Source: CAVPPA01 sp963841325 (GTDB taxonomy: Bacteria; Patescibacteriota; Saccharimonadia; Saccharimonadales; UBA4665). Taken from it: DNA of 64,000 nucleotides. The first letter of the stretch is position 1. Every line of letters starts with the position of its first letter. The notes under the pieces are model-generated. The model searched no databases. It saw only the letters and a program-made list of their open reading frames with translations, and was not told where the DNA came from. This document shows, piece after piece, positions 1 through 8,770 of this stretch. Both the position numbers and the translations under genes were made by a program. Location of the stretch: positions 62,001 to 126,000 of the forward strand of contig CAWJBZ010000004.1 in NCBI GenBank assembly GCA_963841325.1, read 5' to 3'.

Positions 1-15
1 CAGTATATCAGGTTA

Positions 16-693
16 TTATTCGCGTAGTCTTAGAAGCGTCATGCCCTGTTGGGCAACAACATACATACTCCCCAGAAGAGCAAAAAATGGTGCGATTACC
101 GATAGAACTTGTGGATATTGCGATGGGTGTAGTAACCGAGTGGAGATTTCAAATATAACGCCGGCTGGATCGGTAGCAATGTCCCAGGTATTCCAGCGTA
201 AATCACGGCCGACATAGATTGCAAAGCTGCAGGCCAGTAGTATCAAACCGACCATTATTGCCGTGGTGCGGGCTGAAAACCGTTTAGTGAACTCCTGATG
301 GATAATATACAAGCTGCTAAACCCGAGTAAAACAGCCGTATAAATGAATGAGGTGAACATCACTGCACTAAACAATAATTGTTGGGAATTTACCTCTACT
401 AAATGGATAAAATCGCTGATCATGTAAAAAGTATTCGGTAGGAAAATCAACCATAAAGCACTGATGATTAGACCTTCCCAGCTGGACCAGAGTTTATGTC
501 GCAAGCAGTGTTGTAGCCAAAGTGCCAGCCCCAGTGGGATCCAAGCTAGCACTAGATTAACAAACAAGTAATTCACTACAAAACTATGGTTAGTGATGTC
601 CGCAGCGATTAATAAACCAACACTAACAATCGTCGCCAGACAGAGTGCTACGATAAATTGCACCCATGGAGTTAAACTTATCCGCCCACGCAT
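16..693 (-). CDS. DUF1361 family membrane protein
   Basis: A 225-residue polytopic membrane protein with about six hydrophobic segments across its length. The middle carries WLIFLPNTFYMISDF, the hallmark stretch of the DUF1361 family, whose function is unknown. The length fits the family and the frame is complete, ending at the window edge. It reads away from the isomerase gene at 755-1780 with only about 60 bases between, so both may share a transcript. Family assignment is from motif recognition; no role is claimed. Confidence 0.8.
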   Translation of the reverse strand: MRGRISLTPWVQFIVALCLATIVSVGLLIAADITNHSFVVNYLFVNLVLAWIPLGLALWLQHCLRHKLWSSWEGLIISALWLIFLPNTFYMISDFIHLVEVNSQQLLFSAVMFTSFIYTAVLLGFSSLYIIHQEFTKRFSARTTAIMVGLILLACSFAIYVGRDLRWNTWDIATDPAGVIFEISTRLLHPSQYPQVLSVIAPFFALLGSMYVVAQQGMTLLRLRE

Positions 694-754
694 GTCGTTA
701 TCTATTATACCAAGCTACCCCTTAAGTACTGGTAGTGACCAACCCAAAAACTAT

Positions 755-1780
755 TTAAGCCAAGCCTCGTTTAAAGGCCTCGATCAACTCTACCGGCGCC
801 GGATTTAATCCGTTCAGAAGCGCTGTATAGATAGTCACAAAGTCACCGAACGCAATAGCCCAAAGTAACTGTTCAATAAGGCTGTTACCTTCAGTAGTTA
901 CAGAGTGTGGATGGGGCCAGAGCCCGGACAGTAACCGCTCCGAGACAGCAAAACGTTTCTGTATCCGTTCAGACTCCAAGTTGCTTTTTAGCTCAATGAC
1001 GGCATATGGCTTATCGACGGGTTGTTTGCTCCAGCCGATAAATTCATTATGATTAAACTCTGGGAATTGGTTGGCCCAGGCTACTTGTTTAGCATTCTCA
1101 TTAAAACTTATTTTCCACTTATAAGCAGCTGGGTATAGGCTTGGCCCGGCATACATTACTATCGACTTGCCAATACATTCCAAAGCCAATAATTTGGCGG
1201 GATTATTCGCCACAGGAACGGTTGGCAGCCATTGGCTAACTGCCGCCTGCAAGCGTGGCCCGACTGCAGTTAACTCCTGAAGTGATTCTTCACGTAGCAG
1301 CCTTGCCGAAACCAACAGCGAGAGTAAGGCTTTCAGGCTATAAAACACTGCGTAACGCGGTTGCTCGGTCTTAGGAATAAGTGCTAATGGATAGTTCCTA
1401 TCTTTGGCAAGCTCGGCTAATTTTCCACCATTAGTTATTACGGCAATTTTGGCACCTTTGGCTTCAGCTTGAGCAAGTGCCGTAAGCGTTTCTTCAGTGT
1501 TACCGGAATAACTGCTGACAATAAAATAAGTCCTTGGAGAGACATACTGAGGAATATTGTAATTACGTACCAACTCAAATGGTTTTTGATAGGCTGGCCA
1601 ACTCTGGCTAATCAAGCCGGCTAAGGCCGATCCACCCATACCGGCGAATACCAAGTTATCAACATCGACGTCGGTCTGTGCCGTTGGGAAGCTGTAATTG
1701 AGTTGTTGCCACTGTTTTTCGGCTATACCTAGAGCATCGGACGTGTCTCGTTCGTGAATGTATTTTAGATCATCTAACAT
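755..1780 (-). CDS. Bifunctional phosphoglucose/phosphomannose isomerase (SIS domain)
   Basis: A 341-residue cytosolic sugar isomerase. The first half holds a SIS fold with FAGMGGSALAG near residue 45 and IVSSYSGNTEET near residue 88, the phosphosugar-binding Ser/Thr loop. The C-terminal half carries NENAKQVAWANQFPEFNHNE, typical of the archaeal/bacterial PGI-PMI family, where Glu and His act in proton transfer. It should interconvert glucose-6-P or mannose-6-P with fructose-6-P, feeding both glycolysis and nucleotide-sugar synthesis. Length and motifs are normal. Confidence 0.92.
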   Translation of the reverse strand: MLDDLKYIHERDTSDALGIAEKQWQQLNYSFPTAQTDVDVDNLVFAGMGGSALAGLISQSWPAYQKPFELVRNYNIPQYVSPRTYFIVSSYSGNTEETLTALAQAEAKGAKIAVITNGGKLAELAKDRNYPLALIPKTEQPRYAVFYSLKALLSLLVSARLLREESLQELTAVGPRLQAAVSQWLPTVPVANNPAKLLALECIGKSIVMYAGPSLYPAAYKWKISFNENAKQVAWANQFPEFNHNEFIGWSKQPVDKPYAVIELKSNLESERIQKRFAVSERLLSGLWPHPHSVTTEGNSLIEQLLWAIAFGDFVTIYTALLNGLNPAPVELIEAFKRGLA

Positions 1781-1850
1781 ATGCTATATCCTTGTACTTT
1801 TAGACTGGTTGTATATAGTATAGTTTAACTACTAACGTCGAGGGGAACAA

Positions 1851-2330
1851 ATGTTTGGGCACGATGAAGACGCTACTACAAAAAGCAATAGCCAAAACCT
1901 AACTACTAACGAACCAGTTGATGACGGGACGCTTGGTTTGCCTGCTACCGATAATGATACTTCTAGTTATCCCACAGAACCATCTACCAATGCTACAGAT
2001 GACATAGTCCCTGTTCCGCCACCAGCTCAACCACCCACCTCCGATGAAGCCTTACTGGAACCGAATTCCTCACCGGATAAAACAGATGATTTATTAAGCA
2101 TCAAGCAAAAAGCCTTACAACAATTAAAACCACTTATTGGGCACCTGGAGCAGACCCCAGAGGAACGATTTCGCACAACTATGATGATGATTCAGGCCGC
2201 TGATGATCAAAGTCTAATACCCCAAGCTTATCAGTCAGCTAATGATATCAGTGATGAAAAAACCCGAGCACAAGCACTACTTGATGTAATCAACGAGATC
2301 AATTATTTTCATTCGCAAAAAATCAGTTAA
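1851..2330 (+). CDS. Hypothetical acidic protein
   Basis: A 159-residue protein not recognised as a known family. Residues 1-75 are low-complexity, rich in Asp, Asn, Pro, Ser and Thr, and probably disordered. Residues 80-155 look helical, with an LEQTPEERFRTTMMMIQAADD segment and a following amphipathic stretch, and could be a small binding domain. The start is supported by GAGGGG about 6 bases upstream. Its stop overlaps the stop of the converging gene at 2327-2794 by 4 bases. No signal peptide or membrane segment is seen. Confidence 0.7.
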   Translation: MFGHDEDATTKSNSQNLTTNEPVDDGTLGLPATDNDTSSYPTEPSTNATDDIVPVPPPAQPPTSDEALLEPNSSPDKTDDLLSIKQKALQQLKPLIGHLEQTPEERFRTTMMMIQAADDQSLIPQAYQSANDISDEKTRAQALLDVINEINYFHSQKIS

Positions 2331-2794
2331 AACTTTTTTTCGGATTTAGGAGTGGTCGAGGTCAAGTTTCTAGACTGTCGAATATAGTAACAAATTGTCC
2401 CAGTAATTCCTGCCCCCAAGGCTACCCAGAAAACTTCGTTCCCTGGACCGGTATTAGGCATGTTGCTAGGTGTGGCTGATATCGACGAAGATGACTGTGT
2501 CGATGGTGTAGTGCTGGTTTGTTTAGACACTGGTGGAATTGGCTGGGTTTTTTGATTGTTTTTAGCTGTCTGAGAGGTTTGCGACTTAGCTGTTTTAGCA
2601 TGGTTAGAACTACTGGAATGCCACCATAAACTGCCAAAAACAACAATCGCAATAATTAAAATCAAAATAATAGCAGCAATTAACCGTTGTGTGGTTATTT
2701 TTCTAATCAGTGATCGTTTATAGAAAGAACGAAACTCTGGTGGTATATCAGATCTGGTAGGTTGCTGATTTAGTTTTTTGCCAAAAATCCACAT
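2327..2794 (-). CDS. Membrane protein with C-terminal MPNTG sortase-like signal
   Basis: A 155-residue protein. A basic N-terminus is followed by one strong transmembrane helix at about residues 36-54, then a Ser/Thr/Gln/Pro-rich linker. The C-terminus has MPNTGPGNEVF, a hydrophobic stretch and a short basic tail. This is the layout of an LPXTG cell-wall sorting signal, with Met in place of Leu. LPNTGP-type tails are, to my knowledge, frequent in Saccharibacteria. I infer an extracellular linker that a sortase could anchor; no sortase gene is in the window. The 3' end overlaps the converging gene by 4 bases. Confidence 0.7.
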   Translation of the reverse strand: MWIFGKKLNQQPTRSDIPPEFRSFYKRSLIRKITTQRLIAAIILILIIAIVVFGSLWWHSSSSNHAKTAKSQTSQTAKNNQKTQPIPPVSKQTSTTPSTQSSSSISATPSNMPNTGPGNEVFWVALGAGITGTICYYIRQSRNLTSTTPKSEKKF

Positions 2795-2912
2795 ATCTAC
2801 AGTGTAATCCTGCTAGCAACAGATATAAAGCTTAAGCTCTATGCCTATATTCAGTTGATATCAATAGCTAATTTCAGCAGTAATGGTTTAAGGCGTTTTG
2901 GGGGACCTAGGA

Positions 2913-4559
2913 TTACATCATTCCCATACCACCGCCCATATCTGGCGGGGCGACTTTTTCCTCTTTCGGAACCTCAACTACTAATGCTCCCATGGTCATC
3001 GTGGTACCGGCAATACTGACAGCATTGAGCACAGCTTCTTTAGTCACGCGGGTCGGGTCAACGATTCCGTTAACTTTCATATCCACTAATTTACTGGGAT
3101 TATTGACATCCACCCCGTAACCTTCTTTTGCACCTCTTACTTTAGGCAACCATTCGTCGGCATTGATACCGGCATTAGTTAGCAGAATACGAAACGGTTG
3201 TTCTAGCGCTTTGATCAGTATTTGGCGACCAGCGGTTATTGAAGCGTCTTCGTGATCATCGAAAACGATTGAGTTAGTTAAGTTAATTGGTGTTACCCCA
3301 CCACCGGGTACGATCCCTTCGCTTAATGCTGATTTAACAGAAGCTACAGCATCATCAACTCGAAACTTTTTCTCTTCAATTTCAGTTTCAGTAGCGCCGC
3401 CGACTTTAATGACGGCTACCTTACCGCTCAAGGAAGCCCGACGTTTTTCAAGATTTTCCTTATCGTATTCGCTACTAGCCGCTTCAATTTGTTTATTGAT
3501 TTGATTGATACGGGCACTGACTTCGGTAGTTGAACCACCACCTTCAATAATCGTGGTCTGGTCTTTGTTAACAATCACTTTACGGGCTGAACCGATAACT
3601 TCTAATTCGGCGTTTTCAAATGTCATACCACGATCTTCGGTAATCACTTCGGCGCCAGTTAATATAGCAATATCATTTAGGATATCTTTGCGTCTATCAC
3701 CAAATGCTGGAGCTTTTATGGCGACCGTATTAAAGACACCTTTCAGACGGTTCAATATCAGGGTAGCTAGAGCTTCGCCCTCAACATCTTCGGCAATCAA
3801 TACTAGGTCTTTCTTGCCAGCCTGAGCTAACTTTTCAAGTAAAGGCAAAAATTCGTTGATACTGGAAATCTTTTTATCAGTAATCACAATAGCGGGTTTG
3901 TCATAGACTGCTTCCATCCGACCCGTATCAGTCACCATATAGGCACTGACGAAGCCACGATCAAAGGTAAAACCTTCTACGACTTCACTTTCTAGAGCTA
4001 AACCTTGACCCTCTTCGACAGTAACGACCCCGTCTTTACCAATGGCCGCCATAACCTCAGCAATTAAGTTACCAATGTCCGGATCACCGGCTGAAATGGT
4101 GGCAACTTCAGCCACGCGACTTTTTTTATCCTCAACGTCTTCACTCATAGTACCGAGTTTTTCAATAACTTGCTGAGCGGCTGATTCCAGTCCCTTACGG
4201 AGCAGCATTGGGTTATGCCCCGCAGCAATCAGTCTATTGGCTTCACTTAAAAGGTGATACGTTAAAACTGTTACCGTGGTGGTACCATCACCGGCTACAT
4301 CGTTCATCTTAGATGCGGCTTGTTTGATCAATTCAGCGCCAACTTTGTAACCGAGCGTTTCATCGTCCACTTCAGCTAGTTCAACCGCTTTAGCAACGGC
4401 AACACCATCATGGGTAACCGTAGGCGCACCATAAGATTTGCCGATTACCACGTTACGACCTTTCGGGCCCATGGTCATTTTAACGGCGTTATATAAAATT
4501 TCAGCACCGTCAAGCAATCGCTTTCGGGCAATATCATCATATAAAACTTTTTTTGCCAT
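2913..4559 (-). CDS. groL: Chaperonin GroEL (Hsp60)
   Basis: The 548-residue large chaperonin subunit, essential for ATP-driven folding in the cytosol. It shows MGPKGRNVVI near residue 31, the VAGDGTTT nucleotide-binding loop near residue 87, and the flexible DMGGGMGMM tail of bacterial group I chaperonins. The start is supported by AAGGAG about 9 bases upstream. It follows groS by 18 bases and should share its HrcA/CIRCE-controlled promoter. Length and motifs are normal. Confidence 0.98.
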   Translation of the reverse strand: MAKKVLYDDIARKRLLDGAEILYNAVKMTMGPKGRNVVIGKSYGAPTVTHDGVAVAKAVELAEVDDETLGYKVGAELIKQAASKMNDVAGDGTTTVTVLTYHLLSEANRLIAAGHNPMLLRKGLESAAQQVIEKLGTMSEDVEDKKSRVAEVATISAGDPDIGNLIAEVMAAIGKDGVVTVEEGQGLALESEVVEGFTFDRGFVSAYMVTDTGRMEAVYDKPAIVITDKKISSINEFLPLLEKLAQAGKKDLVLIAEDVEGEALATLILNRLKGVFNTVAIKAPAFGDRRKDILNDIAILTGAEVITEDRGMTFENAELEVIGSARKVIVNKDQTTIIEGGGSTTEVSARINQINKQIEAASSEYDKENLEKRRASLSGKVAVIKVGGATETEIEEKKFRVDDAVASVKSALSEGIVPGGGVTPINLTNSIVFDDHEDASITAGRQILIKALEQPFRILLTNAGINADEWLPKVRGAKEGYGVDVNNPSKLVDMKVNGIVDPTRVTKEAVLNAVSIAGTTMTMGALVVEVPKEEKVAPPDMGGGMGMM

Positions 4560-4577
4560 CTCTCTTTACTCCTTACA

Positions 4578-4844
4578 TTATTGAATTGTCCCTAGGACAT
4601 CTTCTTCTTTAACTAAAATATATTCGTCGTTACCAACTTTAACTTCGGTTGTACTATAACTTTTATAAATAATTCGATCACCGACTTTAAGCTGTTTTAT
4701 ATCTTTGCCGACGGCTGTTACTTTAGCAATTTTTGGTTTTTCAGCTGCCTTATCAGGCAAGTATAAACCGCTGGCGGTTTTGGTTTCTGGTTCTTCACTA
4801 ATAGCTACCACGTATTCGGCTAGTGGATGAATTTTTGCACTCAT
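4578..4844 (-). CDS. groS: Co-chaperonin GroES (Hsp10)
   Basis: The GroES cap subunit, 88 residues from the chosen Met. It has HPLAEYVVAISEEPETKTASGLYLP, the usual beta-strand and mobile-loop region, and ends in EYILVKEEDVLGTI, typical of GroES. An in-frame ATG 8 codons upstream (to 4868) would add MKRRESFA. I prefer the inner Met because it aligns with the family start and has a purine-rich AAGGAG sequence upstream. It is the first gene of the groS-groL operon, behind a CIRCE element and a consensus promoter. Confidence 0.95.
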   Translation of the reverse strand: MSAKIHPLAEYVVAISEEPETKTASGLYLPDKAAEKPKIAKVTAVGKDIKQLKVGDRIIYKSYSTTEVKVGNDEYILVKEEDVLGTIQ

Positions 4845-4887
4845 AGCAAAACTCTCTCTCCTTTTCATAACTTATAATCTCCGTTTG

Positions 4888-4914
4888 TTAGCACTGTATA
4901 TAGTAGAGTGCCAA
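4888..4914. promoter_or_regulatory. CIRCE operator of groSL (HrcA-binding inverted repeat)
   Basis: TTAGCACTG, nine bases, then GAGTGCCAA: the CIRCE consensus (TTAGCACTC-N9-GAGTGCTAA) with one mismatch in each arm. It lies between the groS promoter and the groS start. The known role is binding of the HrcA repressor, released on heat shock. hrcA itself is not in the window. Confidence 0.9.
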
Positions 4915-4925
4915 CGCTGTTCTTA

Positions 4926-4955
4926 ATCATACCGTTGCAATACTCGATCTGTCAA
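4926..4955 (-). promoter_or_regulatory. groSL promoter
   Basis: On the minus strand a perfect -35 TTGACA (4950-4955) and a -10 TATGAT (4926-4931) are separated by 18 bases. The CIRCE operator begins about 11 bases downstream, so bound repressor would cover the start of transcription. Confidence 0.75.
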
Positions 4956-4978
4956 GGTGACGAGCTATAATTACCATA

Positions 4979-5869
4979 ATGAACGTTAAAATCAATCAGA
5001 CAGTATTGATGTCTGGAGCCGAATATTTCGATGACACTTATGCCATTAATGCCTATATGGATAACCGTGTCCCGATTAACCGCTCGCTGGCAACAGTTGA
5101 GCACGAAGCTATTCACGAGTCTCTGGAGCAAGCTGGAATAACGGTTGTTAAAGTATCCCCTCCTATTGCCTGCCAGGATGGAGTGTATACGGCTAACTGG
5201 GGTCTTTGTCGCGACGATACCGTAGTCCTCTCACGATTGCCTAATAAACGCAAAGCTGAGGAGCAATATGCCGAAAAAATCCTCAGAAACCTCGGTAAAC
5301 GAATTATAAAACTACCAGAACAAGTTCGCTTCAGCGGTCAAGGTGATGCCCTTCCCTGTGGTAATTGGTTATTTATGGGTACGACCTATCGCACTGATTT
5401 AGATGCACAGCGGCAAGTAGCTGATGCATTAAGTTACGAGGTAATTAGTCTTCAAACTGTGCCAAAGCGAGAATTCGCTGGCTTTGGGCCAATTACCATT
5501 AATTCAGTAACTGGTTGGCCGGACAGTTTCTTTTATGATCTTGACCTAGCGCTAGCAGTTTTACGGGTACCGACACTAGACAATAAGGGATTAATTGCCT
5601 GGTGCCCTAAAGCTTTTACTCCAGAAAGCCAATTAAAAATTCGTTCTTTGGATATTGACGCGATTGAAGTATCCCGTCACGAGGCCCAGAAAGGTTATGC
5701 TTGCAACTTAGTCTCAACTGGTGAAGCCGTGATTATGACTGCTCAAGCACCTGAATTACAGCAAGCACTCGAAGGGCGCGGTTTTATGGTTTTCACTCCA
5801 AAAATCCAAGAGTTAGCCAAAGGTGGTGGTTATATTCGTTGCGTTACTCTTACTCTTGACAATAATTAA
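4979..5869 (+). CDS. Amidinotransferase/dimethylargininase-fold protein with altered triad
   Basis: A 296-residue protein of the guanidine-modifying (DDAH/arginine deiminase/amidinotransferase) superfamily. Seen: CQDGVYTANWGL near residue 62, FSGQGDALPCG at 118-128, FFYDLDLAL around 184-192 and GGGYIRC ending at Cys288, the expected nucleophile position. In characterised members the second motif has a catalytic Glu (as in EGGD-type motifs) and the third a His (FYHLD). Here these positions read Ser119 and Asp187. The fold is clear but normal guanidine hydrolysis is doubtful. It stands alone, diverging from groSL. Substrate unknown. Confidence 0.75.
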   Translation: MNVKINQTVLMSGAEYFDDTYAINAYMDNRVPINRSLATVEHEAIHESLEQAGITVVKVSPPIACQDGVYTANWGLCRDDTVVLSRLPNKRKAEEQYAEKILRNLGKRIIKLPEQVRFSGQGDALPCGNWLFMGTTYRTDLDAQRQVADALSYEVISLQTVPKREFAGFGPITINSVTGWPDSFFYDLDLALAVLRVPTLDNKGLIAWCPKAFTPESQLKIRSLDIDAIEVSRHEAQKGYACNLVSTGEAVIMTAQAPELQQALEGRGFMVFTPKIQELAKGGGYIRCVTLTLDNN

Positions 5870-6298
5870 TTGAAAATTTGTTAATCAAAATAGATTAATT
5901 TATATTAAGCCTTCTTCTGGGTTTATTGACCGATCTTTTTTATGGTGTTAAATTATCAAATATAGTTCTTATGTTTGATTTGGTGAGATAGAGGGTACAA
6001 CAATTACTTAAGAACGGCCGATCCAATCTATTAATTCTCTACCGGATGAGCCTACACTGACAGACTTGGGGCAGACGGTGTTAATAGCATTAAATAAACC
6101 TAGAAGTATTCCGTCGTTAGGCCCCCGTCGTCTAAGACTAAGTCTTTCTGATATTTATAGCGTCACGACTGAACATACTCTTGCGGCATCTGATACCTAT
6201 AGCGTAACAGTAGACCTTAGGGATCCCGTTACGCCGGAAAATGTGATGATTCCGTCTCAGTCTACCGAAAAACGAAATAAATAGCCATAAACGTATAA
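5870..6298. other. Intergenic/leader region before the C39-like gene
   Basis: This 429-base stretch holds a good promoter at 5926-5954. It also has short open stretches in more than one frame. One is a 72-codon frame from a TTG at 6066 to a stop at 6282-6284. Another, starting near 6285, reads like a basic N-terminus plus membrane helix (SHKRIIAKFAAGILVTAAF). The latter probably belongs to the peptidase downstream, displaced by indels. No RNA gene was recognised. Confidence 0.5.
5926..5954 (+). promoter_or_regulatory. Putative promoter of the C39-like gene
   Basis: TTGACC (5926-5931), a 17-base spacer, then TAAATT (5949-5954). Position and spacing suit sigma-70-type transcription toward the peptidase gene. 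No operator was recognised. Confidence 0.45.
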
Positions 6299-7279
6299 TT
6301 GCCAAATTTGCGGCAGGTATTTTGGTTACTGCTGCGTTCCTATCGACAGTTTTTTTCGATAGAATCAAAAAACTCATCACCGGAAGTTATTCACTCCACA
6401 TCACCACTGGCGGCAACATGGTTTCATCCGAATAATAATCCTGGGCAGGTAGAAATCCCCAGATCAAAGCTTTTTGAAACTCCACTACCTTTACCGACAT
6501 TACCTCCTGTTCCAAAACTTGTTTCGCTACCGCTACCACCAAAACTAACCATATTAACACCGCCAGTTACTCAATCTACTCAACCATCATCTCGATCAAC
6601 CACTCAACCATCGACCCCAGCTACTTCTATCTCTCCACAGGTAGATAATATTTCACGTATCTATCAGATTGATAGTGAAGATTGTGAAACTGCTAGTTTA
6701 GAGATGGCTTTGGAGCATGAGGGCGTTAGTCTTTCGCAATCTAATCTGTTAAGTTATGAGCATGTAGAATCTATACCGTCCTCAAGTGTTTATTCAGATG
6801 ATGGTAAGTTGGTGACCAACGCCGATCCGTATACTAACTTCGTCGGTAACCCTAATGGCAGCCAATGGTCGACCACTGATTATGGTTATGGAACTTATGC
6901 TCCCAACATAGCTAATGTTGCCGGAGCAGCGGGAGGCGATGTGCTTTGGAGCGGAACAGGGATACCTATAGGTCAGCTTTATCAGTATGTTGAGCAAGGT
7001 CATCCAGCTATAGTTTGGGTGGATGATACCAATAATTTGGTTCTGCAATATTCTGCAACTTTTGACGTCAATGCTACTGACCCTAATGGTAATCCGGTTT
7101 CGGTCCCCTATCCGGTGAGTGGCAATGAACATGCTATTGTCTTGGCTGGAGTTAACACTAATAATAATGAGGTTTACGTTCTTAATCCGTTACATGGCGG
7201 CCCAAGTGGTTGGATTTCTATGAACGTTTTCCAAAACACCTTTGCCACTTTTGGCAATATGGCCGTAGTCATTAGTTAA
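6299..7279 (+). CDS. C39-like (papain-fold) secreted peptidase, N-terminus disrupted
   Basis: The C-terminal half (about residues 118-326) is a peptidase_C39_2-like domain: QIDSEDCETASLEMAL with the Cys near residue 129, a His in NEHAIVLAGV and an Asn in VYVLNPL, the expected Cys-His-Asn arrangement. A Pro/Ser/Thr-rich linker fills residues 50-115. The start given is a TTG. A membrane-anchor sequence lies just upstream in another frame (6285 to about 6360) and joins this frame only through a +1 shift near the A-run at 6369-6374. The real protein is therefore probably longer and membrane-anchored or secreted. Substrate unknown. Confidence 0.65.
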   Translation: MPNLRQVFWLLLRSYRQFFSIESKNSSPEVIHSTSPLAATWFHPNNNPGQVEIPRSKLFETPLPLPTLPPVPKLVSLPLPPKLTILTPPVTQSTQPSSRSTTQPSTPATSISPQVDNISRIYQIDSEDCETASLEMALEHEGVSLSQSNLLSYEHVESIPSSSVYSDDGKLVTNADPYTNFVGNPNGSQWSTTDYGYGTYAPNIANVAGAAGGDVLWSGTGIPIGQLYQYVEQGHPAIVWVDDTNNLVLQYSATFDVNATDPNGNPVSVPYPVSGNEHAIVLAGVNTNNNEVYVLNPLHGGPSGWISMNVFQNTFATFGNMAVVIS

Positions 7280-7334
7280 CTGGATTGATTGGCTAAACTT
7301 CACAAACTTTTTTAAATACCTAGTTATGAGTAAT

Positions 7335-8663
7335 TTAAGTACTTCGGTTGTTATGTTTATTCGGTGTACTTGCTAGCATATTTCGGATGGCATTTTTAGT
7401 AGTACCAACTTCGTCCCACGGATGTTCGCCATCTGTTCGTTCAATAGTTTTTTCGTGTCCTTTACCCAACAACAACACAGTATTGCCTTTATTGGCTCGT
7501 TTTATTGCAAAATTAATTGCCTCTGCTCGGTCATGTATCAGAAAAAGATCCTTACCCCGTACTTTACCAGCTTGTTCAGCTCCTTCTGCAATCTGATTCA
7601 TAATTGATTGGCCGTTAACATCACGATCATCTTCTTCAGTAACAATAACCTCGTCAGCAAACTCGCCGGCGAGTTTACCCTGCACTGCTCTTTTAGTTTC
7701 GTCACGACGACCAGCACTACCAAACATAACTATTAACTTGCCTTTAATAACTGGTTTTAGGTCTCGAAATAGCTTTTCAAAACTATCGGGTGTATGGGCA
7801 AAGTCAACAATTACACTAAAGTTTTGGCCTTCATTTATGGTTGTCATACGACCTTCAACATTCTTTAAGTCGGCAATTCCGTCAACAATTTGCTGATCTG
7901 ATAAACCAATAGCTATACCGGTTGCGGCAGCTGCCAGAGCATTTTCCACATTAAAGCTCCCAGGTAAAGCTACTTTTATGTGTAAGATTAAATCCTTGTA
8001 TTTCAATTCAAAGCTACTCCCCTCAGTTGTCGGTTGGATATTGATCGCTCGTAGCTCACCGTGTTCTAGCCCGTAAGTTACCGCTTTCGGAACAACATCG
8101 GTAAAAAATCTCCATGATGGATCGTCGGCATTAACTACGCCAATACGTAATCCTAGATGATTGCGAGCAACCAACTTAAAAAGTCTAACTTTGGCTTCTC
8201 GATAGTTTTCGAATGTCCGATGATAATCTAGATGTTCATGGGTGACATTTGTCATAACTGCTACGCTATAGGGCACACCCCAAATACGGTGTTGCGCTAG
8301 GGCATGGCTGGTCGTTTCCAAAACTAACCAATCTACGCCTTGATTACGCATCCATTTCAATCGTTGCATTAATTCTTTGACCGGTACATTGGTCATATGT
8401 TGAACTTGAGGTCTGATATCGTCATTGATTCCGTATGCTACGGTAGTCATAAACCCGACTTTATACCCGGCTTTTCGGAGCATGTGATAAATAAAAAAGG
8501 CGGTAGTGGTTTTACCATTAGTACCAGTTACACCAATTACTTTCAGATGGCGAGCCGGGAAACCATTCTTTAAGTTAAGGATAATGGCTTCGGCTAAATG
8601 TCCATACGGTTCAATTAATTGGAATAATTTCTTAGGGATAAATCTTTTAATAAATGAACGCAT
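7335..8663 (-). CDS. MurE-like Mur ligase lacking the N-terminal domain
   Basis: A 442-residue ATP-dependent Mur ligase. Seen: VTGTNGKTTT (P-loop, near residue 45), TTSHAL, HLDYHRTFENYREAK with the Lys that is carbamylated in the family, and a C-terminal HEKTIE. The closest family is MurE, which adds the third residue to UDP-MurNAc-Ala-Glu. The roughly 90-residue MurE N-terminal domain is replaced by about 35 residues. Where MurE enzymes show DNPR (diaminopimelate) or related motifs, this protein reads EEDDRDVN, so the amino acid added cannot be assigned. It is a single gene between convergent and divergent neighbours. Confidence 0.85.
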   Translation of the reverse strand: MRSFIKRFIPKKLFQLIEPYGHLAEAIILNLKNGFPARHLKVIGVTGTNGKTTTAFFIYHMLRKAGYKVGFMTTVAYGINDDIRPQVQHMTNVPVKELMQRLKWMRNQGVDWLVLETTSHALAQHRIWGVPYSVAVMTNVTHEHLDYHRTFENYREAKVRLFKLVARNHLGLRIGVVNADDPSWRFFTDVVPKAVTYGLEHGELRAINIQPTTEGSSFELKYKDLILHIKVALPGSFNVENALAAAATGIAIGLSDQQIVDGIADLKNVEGRMTTINEGQNFSVIVDFAHTPDSFEKLFRDLKPVIKGKLIVMFGSAGRRDETKRAVQGKLAGEFADEVIVTEEDDRDVNGQSIMNQIAEGAEQAGKVRGKDLFLIHDRAEAINFAIKRANKGNTVLLLGKGHEKTIERTDGEHPWDEVGTTKNAIRNMLASTPNKHNNRST

Positions 8664-8770
8664 AGCTTATTTGGAGTATACGGTGACTAGTTAGTAATAT
8701 CTAGTGACCTTGATAATTTGAGTTATCCTAATAACCAATCTAGTAATATTTTATGCTATGTTGTAGGGTA

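Noticed and set aside
3505..3825. Open frame antisense to groL
   Set aside because: groL is certain and the antisense frame has no features of its own.
6066..6284. 72-codon frame before the C39-like gene
   Set aside because: TTG start without a ribosome-binding site and no recognised motif; its end may be a displaced piece of the peptidase N-terminus, so it is not listed as a gene.
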